Origin: Tabrizicola_A sp044377735
Lineage (GTDB): Bacteria > Pseudomonadota > Alphaproteobacteria > Rhodobacterales > Rhodobacteraceae
DNA length: 64,000 nucleotides
Direction: 5' to 3'
NCBI GenBank assembly: GCA_044377735.1
Contig: JBILYK010000001.1
Coordinates: 1-64,000, forward strand
In this document: piece by piece, positions 8,228 to 16,912 of the stretch
How positions within the stretch are numbered: the first letter of the stretch is position 1
Layout of the letters: each line of letters begins with the position of its first letter
Made by a program: the position numbers and the translations under genes
Notes under the pieces: generated by a model
What the model was told of the DNA's origin: nothing
Seen by the model: only the letters and a program-made list of their open reading frames with translations
Databases searched by the model: none

Positions 8228-9156
8228 TGGCGGGCATGGCCCCAGAGTCCAGAGGTGGCGGCAAGGCGGGCCTCGGCTATCGCCGCCTGATCGGCCCGCT
8301 GCTTAGCCCCACTTGGTTGATGATCGGGATTTTTCTGGTCCTGCCGGTGCTGCTGATGGCGATCTATTCCTTTTTGACCAAGGAATTCCGGGGTGGGGTG
8401 ATCTGGGAGTTCACGCTTGCGGCCTATGACCAGTTCTTTCTGAACCGGGGCCTTTTTGGCGATGAACCGCCCGTCATTGAATGGACTTATGTCACCATCT
8501 TCTGGCGGTCGATCTGGCAGGCGGCGGTGGCAACCCTGACCTGTCTGGCAGTGGGCTTTCCGACCGCATGGTTCATTGCCACAAGGCCCCCAAGATCGCG
8601 CGCAATCTGGCTCTTTCTTATCACGGTGCCCTATTGGGTGAACCTGCTGATCCGCACGGTCAGCCTAAAGTTCCTGATTCGCGACAATGGTCCCTTGAAC
8701 GAAAGCCTGATGGCGATGGGCCTGATTTCCGACCCGCTGCCCTTGGTGAACACCAACCTCGCGGTGCAACTGGGCCTGTTCTACAGCTATTTGCCCTTCA
8801 TGGTTCTGCCGATCTATGCCGCTGTCGAGCGCTACAACTTCGCACTGTCTGAAGCGGCTGCCGATCTTTACGCCAGCCGCTGGGTGACGCTGCACGAGAT
8901 CGTGTTGCCCATGGTCAAACCCGGCATCATTGCAGGCTGCATCCTTGTGTTCGTGCCCTCGCTCGGGGCCTTCCTCGCCCCCGATCTTTTGGGTGGGGCC
9001 AAGACCTTTATGATCGGATCGCTCATCGACGAGCAGTTTCGCGGCTCGCAAGGCAACTGGCCCTTTGGGGCCGCCGCCGCGATGATCCTGATGACGCTCG
9101 TGCTGATTGTCCTCATGATCTACGCCCGCGCACAGACCAAGGTAGAGGCGCGATGA
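8227..9156 (+). CDS. potB: ABC transporter permease, PotB type
   Basis: This 309-residue membrane protein has about six transmembrane segments; the first is near 25-48 (LLSPTWLMIGIFLVLPVLL). The cytoplasmic EAA-type loop reads EAAADLYASRWVTLHEIVLPM (about 215-235), which couples to the ATPase. Families with the same order (ATPase, two permeases, binding protein) import putrescine, spermidine and related amines. It overlaps potA by 1 nt and the next permease by 4 nt, so the complex is made stoichiometrically. Confidence 0.88.
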   Translation: MAGMAPESRGGGKAGLGYRRLIGPLLSPTWLMIGIFLVLPVLLMAIYSFLTKEFRGGVIWEFTLAAYDQFFLNRGLFGDEPPVIEWTYVTIFWRSIWQAAVATLTCLAVGFPTAWFIATRPPRSRAIWLFLITVPYWVNLLIRTVSLKFLIRDNGPLNESLMAMGLISDPLPLVNTNLAVQLGLFYSYLPFMVLPIYAAVERYNFALSEAAADLYASRWVTLHEIVLPMVKPGIIAGCILVFVPSLGAFLAPDLLGGAKTFMIGSLIDEQFRGSQGNWPFGAAAAMILMTLVLIVLMIYARAQTKVEAR

Positions 9157-9956
9157 AGGGGGTACGCCATTATCCGGGGTTTCTGGCCATGGCGGTGGCC
9201 TGTCTGGCCATTCTTTACGTCCCGCTGGTCGTGGTGATGGTCTACAGTTTTAACGATTCCACCTCGATCACCACATGGGGCGGCTTTTCGTGGCGGTGGT
9301 ATGCCGATGTCTTTACCGGCCCCGAAGCCCCCCGGTTCAAGGCGGCGGCGTGGAATTCCATTACCATCGCCGTGCTGGCGGCCACCGCCGCGGCCACGAT
9401 CGCCGTGTGCGCCAGTCTTGCCATGATCCGGGGCGGACGGTTCCGGGGAAAGTCGGCGACCTTCGCGCTGATCAACCTGCCGCTTATGGTGCCTGAAATC
9501 GTCACCGCTGTGGCCACGCTGATCTTCTTTTCAGCCATAGGCCTAACCACGGGCTATATGACGATCCTCATCGCCCATATCGTCTTTTGCATCCCCTTTG
9601 CTTACCTTCCCATCGCCGCGCGGCTGCAGGGGATTGAGGACAGCTATGAACAAGCGGCCCGCGATCTGTACGCCACCCAGTGGCAAGCGTTTCGGCTGGT
9701 CTTGTTGCCGCTGATGCTGCCGGGGGTGGTGTCGGGCTTTCTTCTGGCCTTTATCGTCTCGTTGGATGATTTCATCATCACGAACTTTGTCAAAGGCGCG
9801 GGCATGGAAACCCTGCCCACCGCGATCTTTGGCTCGGTTAAACAAGGCATCAAACCCAACATTATGGCAATTTCGACCATGATGCTGGCGGTCTCGATTC
9901 TGTTCGTCACGCTGTCCTACTTCGTCAACCGCATCGGGCAAAGAACCCGATCCTGA
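9153..9956 (+). CDS. potC: ABC transporter permease, PotC type
   Basis: This 267-residue second permease has six predicted transmembrane helices (first near 8-30) and the EAA loop EQAARDLYATQWQAFRLVLLP (about 167-187). The internal SLDDFIITNF is typical of PotC/YdcV-type subunits. Its start overlaps potB by 4 nt (ATGA), and the binding-protein gene follows after 18 bp. It pairs with PotB to form the channel. Confidence 0.88.
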   Translation: MKGVRHYPGFLAMAVACLAILYVPLVVVMVYSFNDSTSITTWGGFSWRWYADVFTGPEAPRFKAAAWNSITIAVLAATAAATIAVCASLAMIRGGRFRGKSATFALINLPLMVPEIVTAVATLIFFSAIGLTTGYMTILIAHIVFCIPFAYLPIAARLQGIEDSYEQAARDLYATQWQAFRLVLLPLMLPGVVSGFLLAFIVSLDDFIITNFVKGAGMETLPTAIFGSVKQGIKPNIMAISTMMLAVSILFVTLSYFVNRIGQRTRS

Positions 9957-9974
9957 ACCTAATGGGAGTTTACC

Positions 9975-11003
9975 ATGAAGAAGCTTCTTTCTACCGCCAC
10001 CGCCTTTGCCCTTTTGGCAGGCGGTGCCCATGCCGAGGGCTCGCTCTCGGTCTACCACTGGTTTGAGTATATCCCGGAGGAGTTGGTGGACAAATTCACC
10101 GCCGAAACCGGCATCGCGGTGACCATCGACACCTATGACAGCAACGAATCCATGCTGGCCGCGCTGAAGGCAGGCAAGCTCGGCCAGTATGATGTGGCCG
10201 TCCCGGGCGACTATATGGTTGAGATCATGGCCAAGGAGGGGCTGCTGGATAGCTTTGCGCCCGCAGACCTGTCGAACTTTGGCAATATCGCCCCGGAATG
10301 GGTGGACGTGCCCTTCGATCCCGGCCGCAAATCGTCGATCCCTTATCAGTGGGGCTCGACCGCGTTTTCGGTGAACCGCGATGTCTATACCGGCGACATC
10401 AACACGCTGGCCATGATCTTTGATCCGCCTGCCGAACTGCAAGGCAAGATCAACGTGCTGGACAGCCAGGGCGAAGTACTGGCGCTGGGGTCAATCTATC
10501 TTGGCATCCCGCAATGCTCGACCGACAAAGAGCAGCTCAAGGCGCTGAACGACATGCTCATCAACGCCAAGCAGCATTGGGCCTCGTTCGGGTCTGACAC
10601 GGCCAAGGATGTGCTGGTGTCGGGCGATGCGGCAGCCGGAATGATCTACAATGGCTTTTCGGCCAAGGCCCGCGCCGAGGGGGCGAATGTCGAGTATGCC
10701 TATCCCAAGGAAGGTTTCGTCGTCTGGATGGACAACGTCGTGTTGCTGAAGGATGCGCCCAACCGAGACAGCGCGCTGAAGTTCATGAACTTTCTTCTGG
10801 ACCCGGCAAATGCGGCGGCTGTCACCAACTATGCTGCCTATACTGCAGGTGTGACAGGGGTCGAGTCGTTCTTGGACGAGGCGATCAAGTCGAGCCCGGA
10901 AAACAACCCGCCAGCAGATGCGCCGAAGGGCAGCTTCATTCAGGTCTGCGACCAAGAGACCCAGACCTTCTATGACGCGATCTGGACCAATCTGAAAAAG
11001 TAA
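9975..11003 (+). CDS. potD: ABC transporter periplasmic substrate-binding protein, PotD type
   Basis: This 342-residue protein has a signal peptide (about 1-20, ending GGAHA) and the PotD/PotF-like start SVYHWFEYIPEELVDKF. Acidic and aromatic residues typical of amine-binding pockets occur (YDVAVPGDYMVE, YQWGSTAF, VVWMDNVVL). A good ribosome binding site (GGGAG) precedes the ATG. It should capture the substrate in the periplasm for PotBC. The neighbouring amine dehydrogenase suggests an amine such as histamine or a diamine, but the pocket cannot be assigned by eye. Confidence 0.87.
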   Translation: MKKLLSTATAFALLAGGAHAEGSLSVYHWFEYIPEELVDKFTAETGIAVTIDTYDSNESMLAALKAGKLGQYDVAVPGDYMVEIMAKEGLLDSFAPADLSNFGNIAPEWVDVPFDPGRKSSIPYQWGSTAFSVNRDVYTGDINTLAMIFDPPAELQGKINVLDSQGEVLALGSIYLGIPQCSTDKEQLKALNDMLINAKQHWASFGSDTAKDVLVSGDAAAGMIYNGFSAKARAEGANVEYAYPKEGFVVWMDNVVLLKDAPNRDSALKFMNFLLDPANAAAVTNYAAYTAGVTGVESFLDEAIKSSPENNPPADAPKGSFIQVCDQETQTFYDAIWTNLKK

Positions 11004-11010
11004 ACTGGCA

Positions 11011-11030
11011 GGGCCGGGGCGACCCGGCCC
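11011..11030 (+). terminator. GC-rich hairpin between the binding-protein and nitrilase genes
   Basis: GGGCCGGG-GCGA-CCCGGCCC forms an 8-bp perfect stem just after the potD stop and is followed by TTCCCCCC rather than a run of T. It is probably an mRNA-stabilising or partial-termination element. It would explain higher expression of the binding protein than of the enzymes downstream. Confidence 0.5.
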
Positions 11031-11051
11031 TTCCCCCCGATCGGAGGCCCC

Positions 11052-11858
11052 ATGTCCCTGAACATCGCGCTTTGGCAAGGCCCCTCGCCCGAAGGGTCGG
11101 ACGACCGCGCGTTTGCCGCCCTTGACGCCGCGCTGACGGCAGCGGCGGCCATGGGGGCGGTGACGCTCGTGGCGCCAGAGGTCTATTTTCCCGGCTATAA
11201 CCAGCCCGACATTCCCGCCAAGGCGCAAGCTCGGGGCGGCCCGTGGCATCAGCGGCTGGCGGCACTGGCGCGCGCGCATGGTTGCGGCATCGTCATCGGC
11301 TATGCCGAGCGTGATGGCGCGACGATTTACAATTCCGCTGTGGCCTTTGATGCCAATGGCCAAGAAAGCAGCCATTACCGCAAGGTCCAGCTGTTTGGCC
11401 CGCGCGAGAAATCGATCTATGCGCCGGGCGATGCGATTTCGACCTTTGATCTGCACGGCGTTCGGACAGCGATGCTGATCTGCTATGACGTGGAATTTGC
11501 CCCCTTGGTGCGCAAGCTGGCCGAAGCGGGCACGCGCCTTGTGCTGGTGCCCACCGCCAACCCCGAGCCGAACACCCATGTCAGCCGTCTTGTGGTGCCA
11601 GCCCATGCGATCAACCATTCCGTGACCATAGCCTATGCCAATTACTGCGAAACCGAAGGCGACATCACCTATTGCGGCGCCTCGGTGATTGCGGCGCCCG
11701 ATGCCACCATTCTGGCCGCCGCAGGCCCCGGCACAACCCTGCTGGTGACCGACATCGACCGCGCGCCCGACCCCGCGCTGATGCAGACCCAGCTTCAAGA
11801 CCACAAACCGATTAAAGAAGGCCGCCATGCCAAAAGACACCCGCGACAGCCGCTATGA
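11052..11858 (+). CDS. carbon-nitrogen hydrolase (nitrilase superfamily amidohydrolase)
   Basis: This 268-residue protein has the full nitrilase-superfamily triad: Glu43 (APEVYFPGY), Lys111 (HYRKVQLFG) and Cys144 (MLICYDVEF). It should hydrolyse an amide, carbamoyl or nitrile bond in the cytoplasm. It lies inside the amine uptake operon and its last 32 nt overlap the start of the dehydrogenase gene, so the two are translationally linked. Relatives include N-carbamoylputrescine amidase and aliphatic amidases; I cannot choose between them. A plausible role is to release an amine for the dehydrogenase or to hydrolyse a downstream amide. Confidence 0.85.
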   Translation: MSLNIALWQGPSPEGSDDRAFAALDAALTAAAAMGAVTLVAPEVYFPGYNQPDIPAKAQARGGPWHQRLAALARAHGCGIVIGYAERDGATIYNSAVAFDANGQESSHYRKVQLFGPREKSIYAPGDAISTFDLHGVRTAMLICYDVEFAPLVRKLAEAGTRLVLVPTANPEPNTHVSRLVVPAHAINHSVTIAYANYCETEGDITYCGASVIAAPDATILAAAGPGTTLLVTDIDRAPDPALMQTQLQDHKPIKEGRHAKRHPRQPL

Positions 11859-13917
11859 TGTTCTGTTTGAACCCGTCCGCATCGGGCCAAAACTGGCCAA
11901 GAACCGGTTCTATCAGGTGCCGCACTGCAATGGCGGTGGCTATCGTGACCCTTCAGCCGTGGTGGAAATGCGCCGGACCAAGGCCGAAGGTGGCTGGGGG
12001 GTGATCTTTACCGAACAGACCGAGATTCACCCCACCTCGGAAATCACCCCCTTCATCGAACAGCATCTGTGGGATGACCGCGACATTCCCGCGCTGGCGC
12101 GGATGGCCGCGGCGATGAAATCGCACGGCGCGCTGGCGGGCATCCAACTGGCCTATTCCGGGATCAACGGACCGAACCTCTATTCCCGCGAAGTACCACT
12201 GGCAGTTTCGGGCGGTCCGATCCTGACCTTCACCTCGGATCCCATGCAGGCCCGCACCATGGACCGCGAGGATATCCGCGATCTGCGGCGCTGGTTCCGC
12301 AATGCCTTTCGCCGCAGTCAGACCGCAGGCTTTGACCTGATCTGCCTTTACGGTGCGCATGGCTTTGGCATCTTGCAGCATTTCCTGTCGCGCAACACCA
12401 ACCATCGCAGCGACGAATACGGCGGCAGCCTTGAAAACCGGGCCCGGTTTTTGCGCGAGATTGTCGAAGAAGCCCGCGAAGAAACGAAGGGAGAGTTGGC
12501 CATCTCGCTGCGCCTGTCGCTGCATGAGGCGGGTGAGTTGGGCTTTTCCAACGCCGAGCTGCGCGATTTCATCGAGATGCATGGCGAGTTGCCCGATATC
12601 TGGGATCTGGCGCAAGGCACATGGGAGGCCTGCTCCGGCACGTCTCGGTTCAAGCCTGAGGGCGCGCAAGAGGATCTGGTGAAAGGGATCAAGGCGCTGA
12701 CCTCCAAACCCGTGGTGGGTGTCGGGCGCTTTACCAGCGCCGATGCGATGGTTCGGCAGATCAAGTCCGGCATCCTCGATTTCATCGGGGCTGCCCGCCC
12801 GTCGATCGCCGATCCGTTCCTGCCGAAAAAGATCGAAGAAGGGCGGTTTGACGACATCCGGGAATGCATTGGCTGCAATATCTGCGTTTCGGGGGACATG
12901 ACCCAAGGCATCAGCCGCTGCACCCAGAACACCGCCTTCATGGAGGAATGGCGCAAAGGTTGGCACCCGGAGCGCATGCGCCCAAAGGGCGAATCCGAAA
13001 GCGTCCTGATTGTTGGCGCGGGCCCTGCGGGGCTGGAGGCGGCGCATGTTTTGGGTAAGCGGGGTTATCAGGTGACGCTGGCTGAGGCCACCACCACACT
13101 TGGCGGCCGCGTTGCGCGCGAACGCGCCCTGCCGGGGCTTTCTGCGTGGGGCCGCGTGGCCGATTACCGCGCCGGACAAATCGCGCCGATGCCGAATGTG
13201 CAGACCTATCTCGACAGCCGTCTGACTGCCGAAGATATCTTGCGCTTTGGTGTCGAGCATGTCGCCATTGCAACAGGCTGCCACTGGCGGCGTGATGCGG
13301 TCGCGCGGTTGCATCTGCACCCGATCCCAACAGATCCAGCCATGCCGATCTTTACCCCCGACGACCTTTTGTCAGGGGCAGGCCCCATGGGCGGAACGGT
13401 CCTGCTTTATGATGACGACCATTTCTACATGGGCAGCGTCTTGGCCGAACTGCTTGTCGCTCGCGGCTGCAGCGTCCATTTCGTAACGCCCGCCGTAAAG
13501 GTTGCGGAATGGACCGACAATACGCTGGAACAGTCCGCAATCCAGCGCCGCCTTGCCGAGATTGATGTCCATATCCACCTCTCCCACGCCCCTGACACCG
13601 TTCACGCGAGCACGGTCGATCTCAGCTGTACATGGAGCGGGCGCAGAACGACTTTGGACTGCGATGCCGTGCTGATGGTGACCAGCCGCACTCCGAATGA
13701 CGGTCTTTTCCAGGACCTGAAAGCAAAAGATTGGCAGGCCGCAGGCATCGCGTCGGTCAAGCTCATCGGAGACGCCGCCGCTCCTGGACCCATTGCATGG
13801 GCGACCTATGCCGGTCGGCGCTATGCCGAGGAGCTTGACGCGCCCGATCAGGGCGATGCCCTGTCCTTCCGTCGCGAAATCGCTGATCTACAGCCCGGCT
13901 CGTCGCTTTTGCCCTAA
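11827..13917 (+). CDS. flavin/4Fe-4S amine dehydrogenase, histamine-dehydrogenase-like (trimethylamine dehydrogenase family)
   Basis: This 696-residue enzyme has an N-terminal Old-Yellow-Enzyme TIM barrel, a 4Fe-4S site with Cys347, Cys350, Cys353 and Cys365, and a C-terminal Rossmann dinucleotide region (LIVGAGPAGLEAA, about 394-406). Cys34 in QVPHCNGGG aligns with the TMADH cysteine that carries 6-S-cysteinyl-FMN. At the TMADH aromatic-bowl positions Tyr60 and Trp355 it has Gln64 and Asp357. From memory, histamine dehydrogenase has Gln and Asp there, so a primary amine substrate is more likely than trimethylamine. The product would be an aldehyde plus ammonia, with electrons passing to a flavoprotein partner not seen here. 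It ends the operon, and the truncated IS follows. Confidence 0.85.
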   Translation: MPKDTRDSRYDVLFEPVRIGPKLAKNRFYQVPHCNGGGYRDPSAVVEMRRTKAEGGWGVIFTEQTEIHPTSEITPFIEQHLWDDRDIPALARMAAAMKSHGALAGIQLAYSGINGPNLYSREVPLAVSGGPILTFTSDPMQARTMDREDIRDLRRWFRNAFRRSQTAGFDLICLYGAHGFGILQHFLSRNTNHRSDEYGGSLENRARFLREIVEEAREETKGELAISLRLSLHEAGELGFSNAELRDFIEMHGELPDIWDLAQGTWEACSGTSRFKPEGAQEDLVKGIKALTSKPVVGVGRFTSADAMVRQIKSGILDFIGAARPSIADPFLPKKIEEGRFDDIRECIGCNICVSGDMTQGISRCTQNTAFMEEWRKGWHPERMRPKGESESVLIVGAGPAGLEAAHVLGKRGYQVTLAEATTTLGGRVARERALPGLSAWGRVADYRAGQIAPMPNVQTYLDSRLTAEDILRFGVEHVAIATGCHWRRDAVARLHLHPIPTDPAMPIFTPDDLLSGAGPMGGTVLLYDDDHFYMGSVLAELLVARGCSVHFVTPAVKVAEWTDNTLEQSAIQRRLAEIDVHIHLSHAPDTVHASTVDLSCTWSGRRTTLDCDAVLMVTSRTPNDGLFQDLKAKDWQAAGIASVKLIGDAAAPGPIAWATYAGRRYAEELDAPDQGDALSFRREIADLQPGSSLLP

Positions 13918-13984
13918 AGGAGCCTGGACCATCGACCGCGCCAGAACCGGCGTTTTGCTCCGCCGTGCTTGCACGCGTTCCAGT

Positions 13985-14440
13985 CCCCTTCTCACGCTCC
14001 CTTAATGCCTGTTCTGTCCACCAGCAGGTTCAACGGCCCGTCTTGTCCACGATAGGGGATGTTGACCTTACGGGTCTTCAGGCGTCGGTTGAGGATGCTG
14101 AAGTTCGGCACAGCCCAGTTCAGATTGGTAAGATTCAGCAGGCTTTCGCCGAACCCAGTCGTCTGTCCGAGCGCCATGCCAAACAGCACCTTCCGCGTCA
14201 GGCACCTCTGGATCGCGGCATTGCGGCGGTCAGGCTGCCGGCCATGTTTTTCGGTTGGGTCCGCCTTCCAGATCATGGCGGGATCGCGCCATGTCCACAG
14301 CGCACCGCGGCACTTCAGCGCTTGATTATATGCGGGCCAGTTCTTGGTTCTGTAAGTGAGGAGTGCGCGTCTGCTCCTGCCCCCCTGCTGCCATGCTCGA
14401 GCCATGAGATGATCCCTCATGAGATTTGAGCAACAGAGCC
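13985..14440 (-). mobile_element. IS5/IS903-like insertion sequence fragment
   Basis: The right end is recognisable at 14423-14440. On the minus strand it reads GGCTCTGTTGCTCAAATC, close to the IS903-group terminal GGCTTTGTTGCA(C/T)AAAT, and is followed by the transposase start. The left end is absent because the element is cut within the transposase near 13990. It lies between two convergent operons, just past the dehydrogenase stop and 34 bp beyond the 3' end of the FAD-enzyme gene. Confidence 0.65.
13992..14405 (-). pseudogene. truncated IS5-family transposase
   Basis: The minus-strand frame from the ATG at 14405 reads the N-terminal third of an IS5/IS903-like transposase (TYRTKNWPAYNQALK, KHGRQPDRRNAAIQ, CLTRKVLFGMALGQTTGF, VNIPYRGQDGPLNLLVD). 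It stops shortly after LVDRTGIK, where the catalytic DDE core should begin. The remaining two thirds are missing, so the protein cannot be functional. Confidence 0.8.
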
Positions 14441-14474
14441 GGGGGCAGGTCAAACGCACCCTCAAACGGCGGGA

Positions 14475-15548
14475 TCAAACACCTAATCTTCCATAATCTT
14501 CCATCACCTTGCTTAGCCGTTCCGATGCCTCGAGTGCCCCCTCCAGATAGCCACCGTGGCCCTGGGCGGTCTCGGTTGAGCCGAATTGGAGGCGGCCGTC
14601 CCAGAGGCGCGTCAAATCAGGCGAAAGCCCGAAGGCCGGGTGCCCGGCCGGCCCCGAACGGTCACGCCCAGTGGCAACTGTCGGGACCTGAGCCCAATCC
14701 ATCAGCTGCGTTGCCAGCGGTTGGCCAAGGGCCGGGCCGAACATATCTTGCAACTGCGCGATTGCGTAGGTGACCGTCTCAGCTTGATGTTGGGCCCGAA
14801 CCTGTGGCGGCCAGCCCACAAAACCGAACAAAGCGTAGGGGCCGCCTACCGCCGGTGAGGCATCGTGGATTTCCACCAATGGACCCTTCTGGCTGATGGC
14901 GTCGCCAGAAAGCCCGGCATCCCGCCAGTAGGGTCTGTCATAAACCGCAACAAACTTGGCCTGTCCTGCCATCCAGGTCGGTATTGCATGGGCCGCTTTC
15001 AGCGCGGCTTCGCTTAAGGCGGGCGTGAAACTGATGGTTTCGGCAGCGATCCGTGGCGGCAAGGCCAGGACGACACGACGGGCTTCGATCTTTCCGTTTG
15101 CAGATGTTGCTACGATGCGTTCGCCCGTCCGGTGTAGTGAGGTAATCGCCGTGCCCGCCATTACCCTATCGGCAGGCAACGCGCCCAAGAGGGCTTCTAT
15201 GACCTGTCCCATGCCACCGGCTACGCGCAATGACCCCTCCATCGAAGCATAGCCGCGATTCCTGTGAACGGCGCCACCGCTATCTTGAAACAGGCGGTCC
15301 CCCCGGCTGAATTGCTCAAAAACCTGCAGGCCAAAGCGGCGGGTCAGCGCTTCCATCCGGTGTTGCCCCGGCCAAAACCAAGCGGGGCCGACATCAAAGC
15401 GCGCACCCGCCAGCAAGGGTGATTGAATCCTGCCGCCAAGCAAATCTTGTGCTTCGGCCAGCAGCCAATCCTGTCCGCGCGATTGCAGATGGTCCGCCAG
15501 CGACACTCCAGCCAGCCCGCCGCCTATGATAAGAACATCGGTTTTCAT
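14475..15548 (-). CDS. FAD-dependent amine oxidase-like flavoprotein
   Basis: This 357-residue protein has an N-terminal Rossmann FAD motif (VLIIGGGLAGVSLADHL, about 5-21), GGRI at about 43-46 and a C-terminal FAD-contact segment (FGSTETAQGHGGYLEGALEASE), as in monoamine-oxidase and phytoene-desaturase-like enzymes. The ATG at 15548 overlaps the stop of the upstream SDR gene by 1 nt, so it is the last gene of the five-enzyme operon. The tail KVMEDYGRLGV contains a short duplication (ATGGAAGATT occurs twice) next to the IS fragment, so the native C-terminus may have been altered. Substrate unknown. Confidence 0.8.
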   Translation of the reverse strand: MKTDVLIIGGGLAGVSLADHLQSRGQDWLLAEAQDLLGGRIQSPLLAGARFDVGPAWFWPGQHRMEALTRRFGLQVFEQFSRGDRLFQDSGGAVHRNRGYASMEGSLRVAGGMGQVIEALLGALPADRVMAGTAITSLHRTGERIVATSANGKIEARRVVLALPPRIAAETISFTPALSEAALKAAHAIPTWMAGQAKFVAVYDRPYWRDAGLSGDAISQKGPLVEIHDASPAVGGPYALFGFVGWPPQVRAQHQAETVTYAIAQLQDMFGPALGQPLATQLMDWAQVPTVATGRDRSGPAGHPAFGLSPDLTRLWDGRLQFGSTETAQGHGGYLEGALEASERLSKVMEDYGRLGV

Positions 15549-16222
15549 CAGAACGATTCTCCCATCGGGCGCAGATCCATTTCGAATGTCCAGGCAGAGC
15601 GGGGCTGTTCTGCCAATGTTAGATAGGTCTGCGCAACATCCGCCAACGCCATCATGGACTCTTGTGGGCGGGAATGAAGGGTGCGGCTGGCTATGGTATC
15701 CAGGATCCCGTCCAGCACGACATGCGCTACATGAACCCCTTTTGGCCCATATTCGCGCGCGAGTGATTGCGTCAGAGATCGCAGGCCGGCCTTGGCGGAA
15801 GCAAAGGCGCTGAATCGCGCGCCACCGCGTAACGACGCCGATGCCCCAGAGACGAGGAACGCGCCACGCCCCTCGGCAACCATTGCTGGCATCACCGCAT
15901 GCGCGACATGAACCGCTGAAAGGACCATGTTGCGCCAAGCCTCTTCAAAGTCGCTGGCCTGCGTGTCTGCAAAGGGTGCAATGTGCAAGTGCGCGGTGTT
16001 GTGGATAACGAGCCGGGGGGGCCCGATGCGTGAGATCAGCCTGCTGATGGTGTCCGATACGGCAGCGGGATCGGAAAGGTCTAGTGGCAGGACCCGACCA
16101 TCAGCAGCGGGATGCCGGGACAGTCCGAAAGCATCAAATCCAGCCGTATCCAGCTTTTGCAGAAGATGCGCCCCAAGACCGGGACCGCAGCCTGCGATCA
16201 AGGCAAGTGGACGCGGGCTCAT
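15548..16222 (-). CDS. SDR-family protein with Phe at the catalytic Tyr position
   Basis: This 224-residue protein has a short-chain dehydrogenase Rossmann fold, with a degenerate glycine motif AGCGPGLGAHL (10-20) and NTAH (75-78) near the usual NAG position. At the YxxxK catalytic motif it reads FASAK (Phe140 to Lys144), so the proton-donating Tyr is replaced. Several SDR subfamilies of unknown chemistry have this change, and the protein may be a reductase with a different mechanism or a non-catalytic partner. It overlaps the cupin gene by 4 nt and the FAD enzyme by 1 nt, so all three are probably co-translated. Confidence 0.82.
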   Translation of the reverse strand: MSPRPLALIAGCGPGLGAHLLQKLDTAGFDAFGLSRHPAADGRVLPLDLSDPAAVSDTISRLISRIGPPRLVIHNTAHLHIAPFADTQASDFEEAWRNMVLSAVHVAHAVMPAMVAEGRGAFLVSGASASLRGGARFSAFASAKAGLRSLTQSLAREYGPKGVHVAHVVLDGILDTIASRTLHSRPQESMMALADVAQTYLTLAEQPRSAWTFEMDLRPMGESF

Positions 16223-16896
16223 GTGCGTGGTGCTTTCGGCGGATTGGCCAAATGGCCTGACTTAACCCAAAGACGCGCGCCGACAGGGCCAGCTACGGCC
16301 TCTGTCACATGCCCGGCAGGCAGGCGCAGCCAGCCGTTCGGGCCAAACTCTTCGCCTGCTTCAGCAATTCCGCCTGCCATGACAAACAGTTCCATCCCGC
16401 CGTGACCATCCAGCTTGACCCTTGAACCCGGCGGCCAGAGTTCGATGCGGACACGCTCATGCGCATCTTCATAAAGCGCGATCTCTTCTACCCCTTCGTA
16501 AACCGATGCGGTTGGCTGCCGCTCAGTGCTGGGGATCACGACTTGCGTCCGATCTGCGGGATCGAATTGCCAAAGTTTCACCAGTATAGTTGCTCCCTCG
16601 TCGGACCGTGGCGCATGGCTCGACCCGGGCGGATTACGCACATAGGTGCCAACCGGGAAGTCGCCATGCTCGTCCTGAAACACGCCTTCCAGCACCAGAT
16701 ACTCCTCGCCCCCGTCATGGACATGGGCGGAAAACCGGCTGCCTGGCGCATAGCGAACGATGGTCGTGGCGCGCGCGACCTCGTCTCCCATCCGGTCCAG
16801 CATCCGCCGTTCAACGCCCGGCATGGGTGACGGCACCCACGGCATCTGGGCCGCATGAACGGCGGCTCTTTGAGTGAAGTCAGCGTTCAGGTTCAT
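16219..16896 (-). CDS. cupin protein with ChrR-like domain
   Basis: This 225-residue protein appears to contain two cupin barrels. The first carries HVHDGGEEYLVLEG (about 58-71), with His and Glu metal ligands, and resembles the cupin half of ChrR-type zinc anti-sigma factors. The second (about 150-215; GGMELFVMAGG) is less conserved. No N-terminal sigma-binding zinc region is evident, so an enzymatic or metabolite-binding role is more likely than an anti-sigma role. It lies 16 bp after the metallo-beta-lactamase-fold gene in the same operon. Confidence 0.75.
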   Translation of the reverse strand: MNLNADFTQRAAVHAAQMPWVPSPMPGVERRMLDRMGDEVARATTIVRYAPGSRFSAHVHDGGEEYLVLEGVFQDEHGDFPVGTYVRNPPGSSHAPRSDEGATILVKLWQFDPADRTQVVIPSTERQPTASVYEGVEEIALYEDAHERVRIELWPPGSRVKLDGHGGMELFVMAGGIAEAGEEFGPNGWLRLPAGHVTEAVAGPVGARLWVKSGHLANPPKAPRT

Positions 16897-16912
16897 TGTC
16901 GAACTCCTTTGC

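Noticed and set aside
10491..11840. Long open frame of 449 codons on the minus strand
   Set aside because: It lies opposite potD and the nitrilase gene, both of which show clear family motifs; the antisense frame has no recognisable domain and is a GC-rich shadow.
11953..13320. Long antisense frame of 455 codons
   Set aside because: It is opposite the amine dehydrogenase, which has cofactor and iron-sulfur motifs in its own frame.
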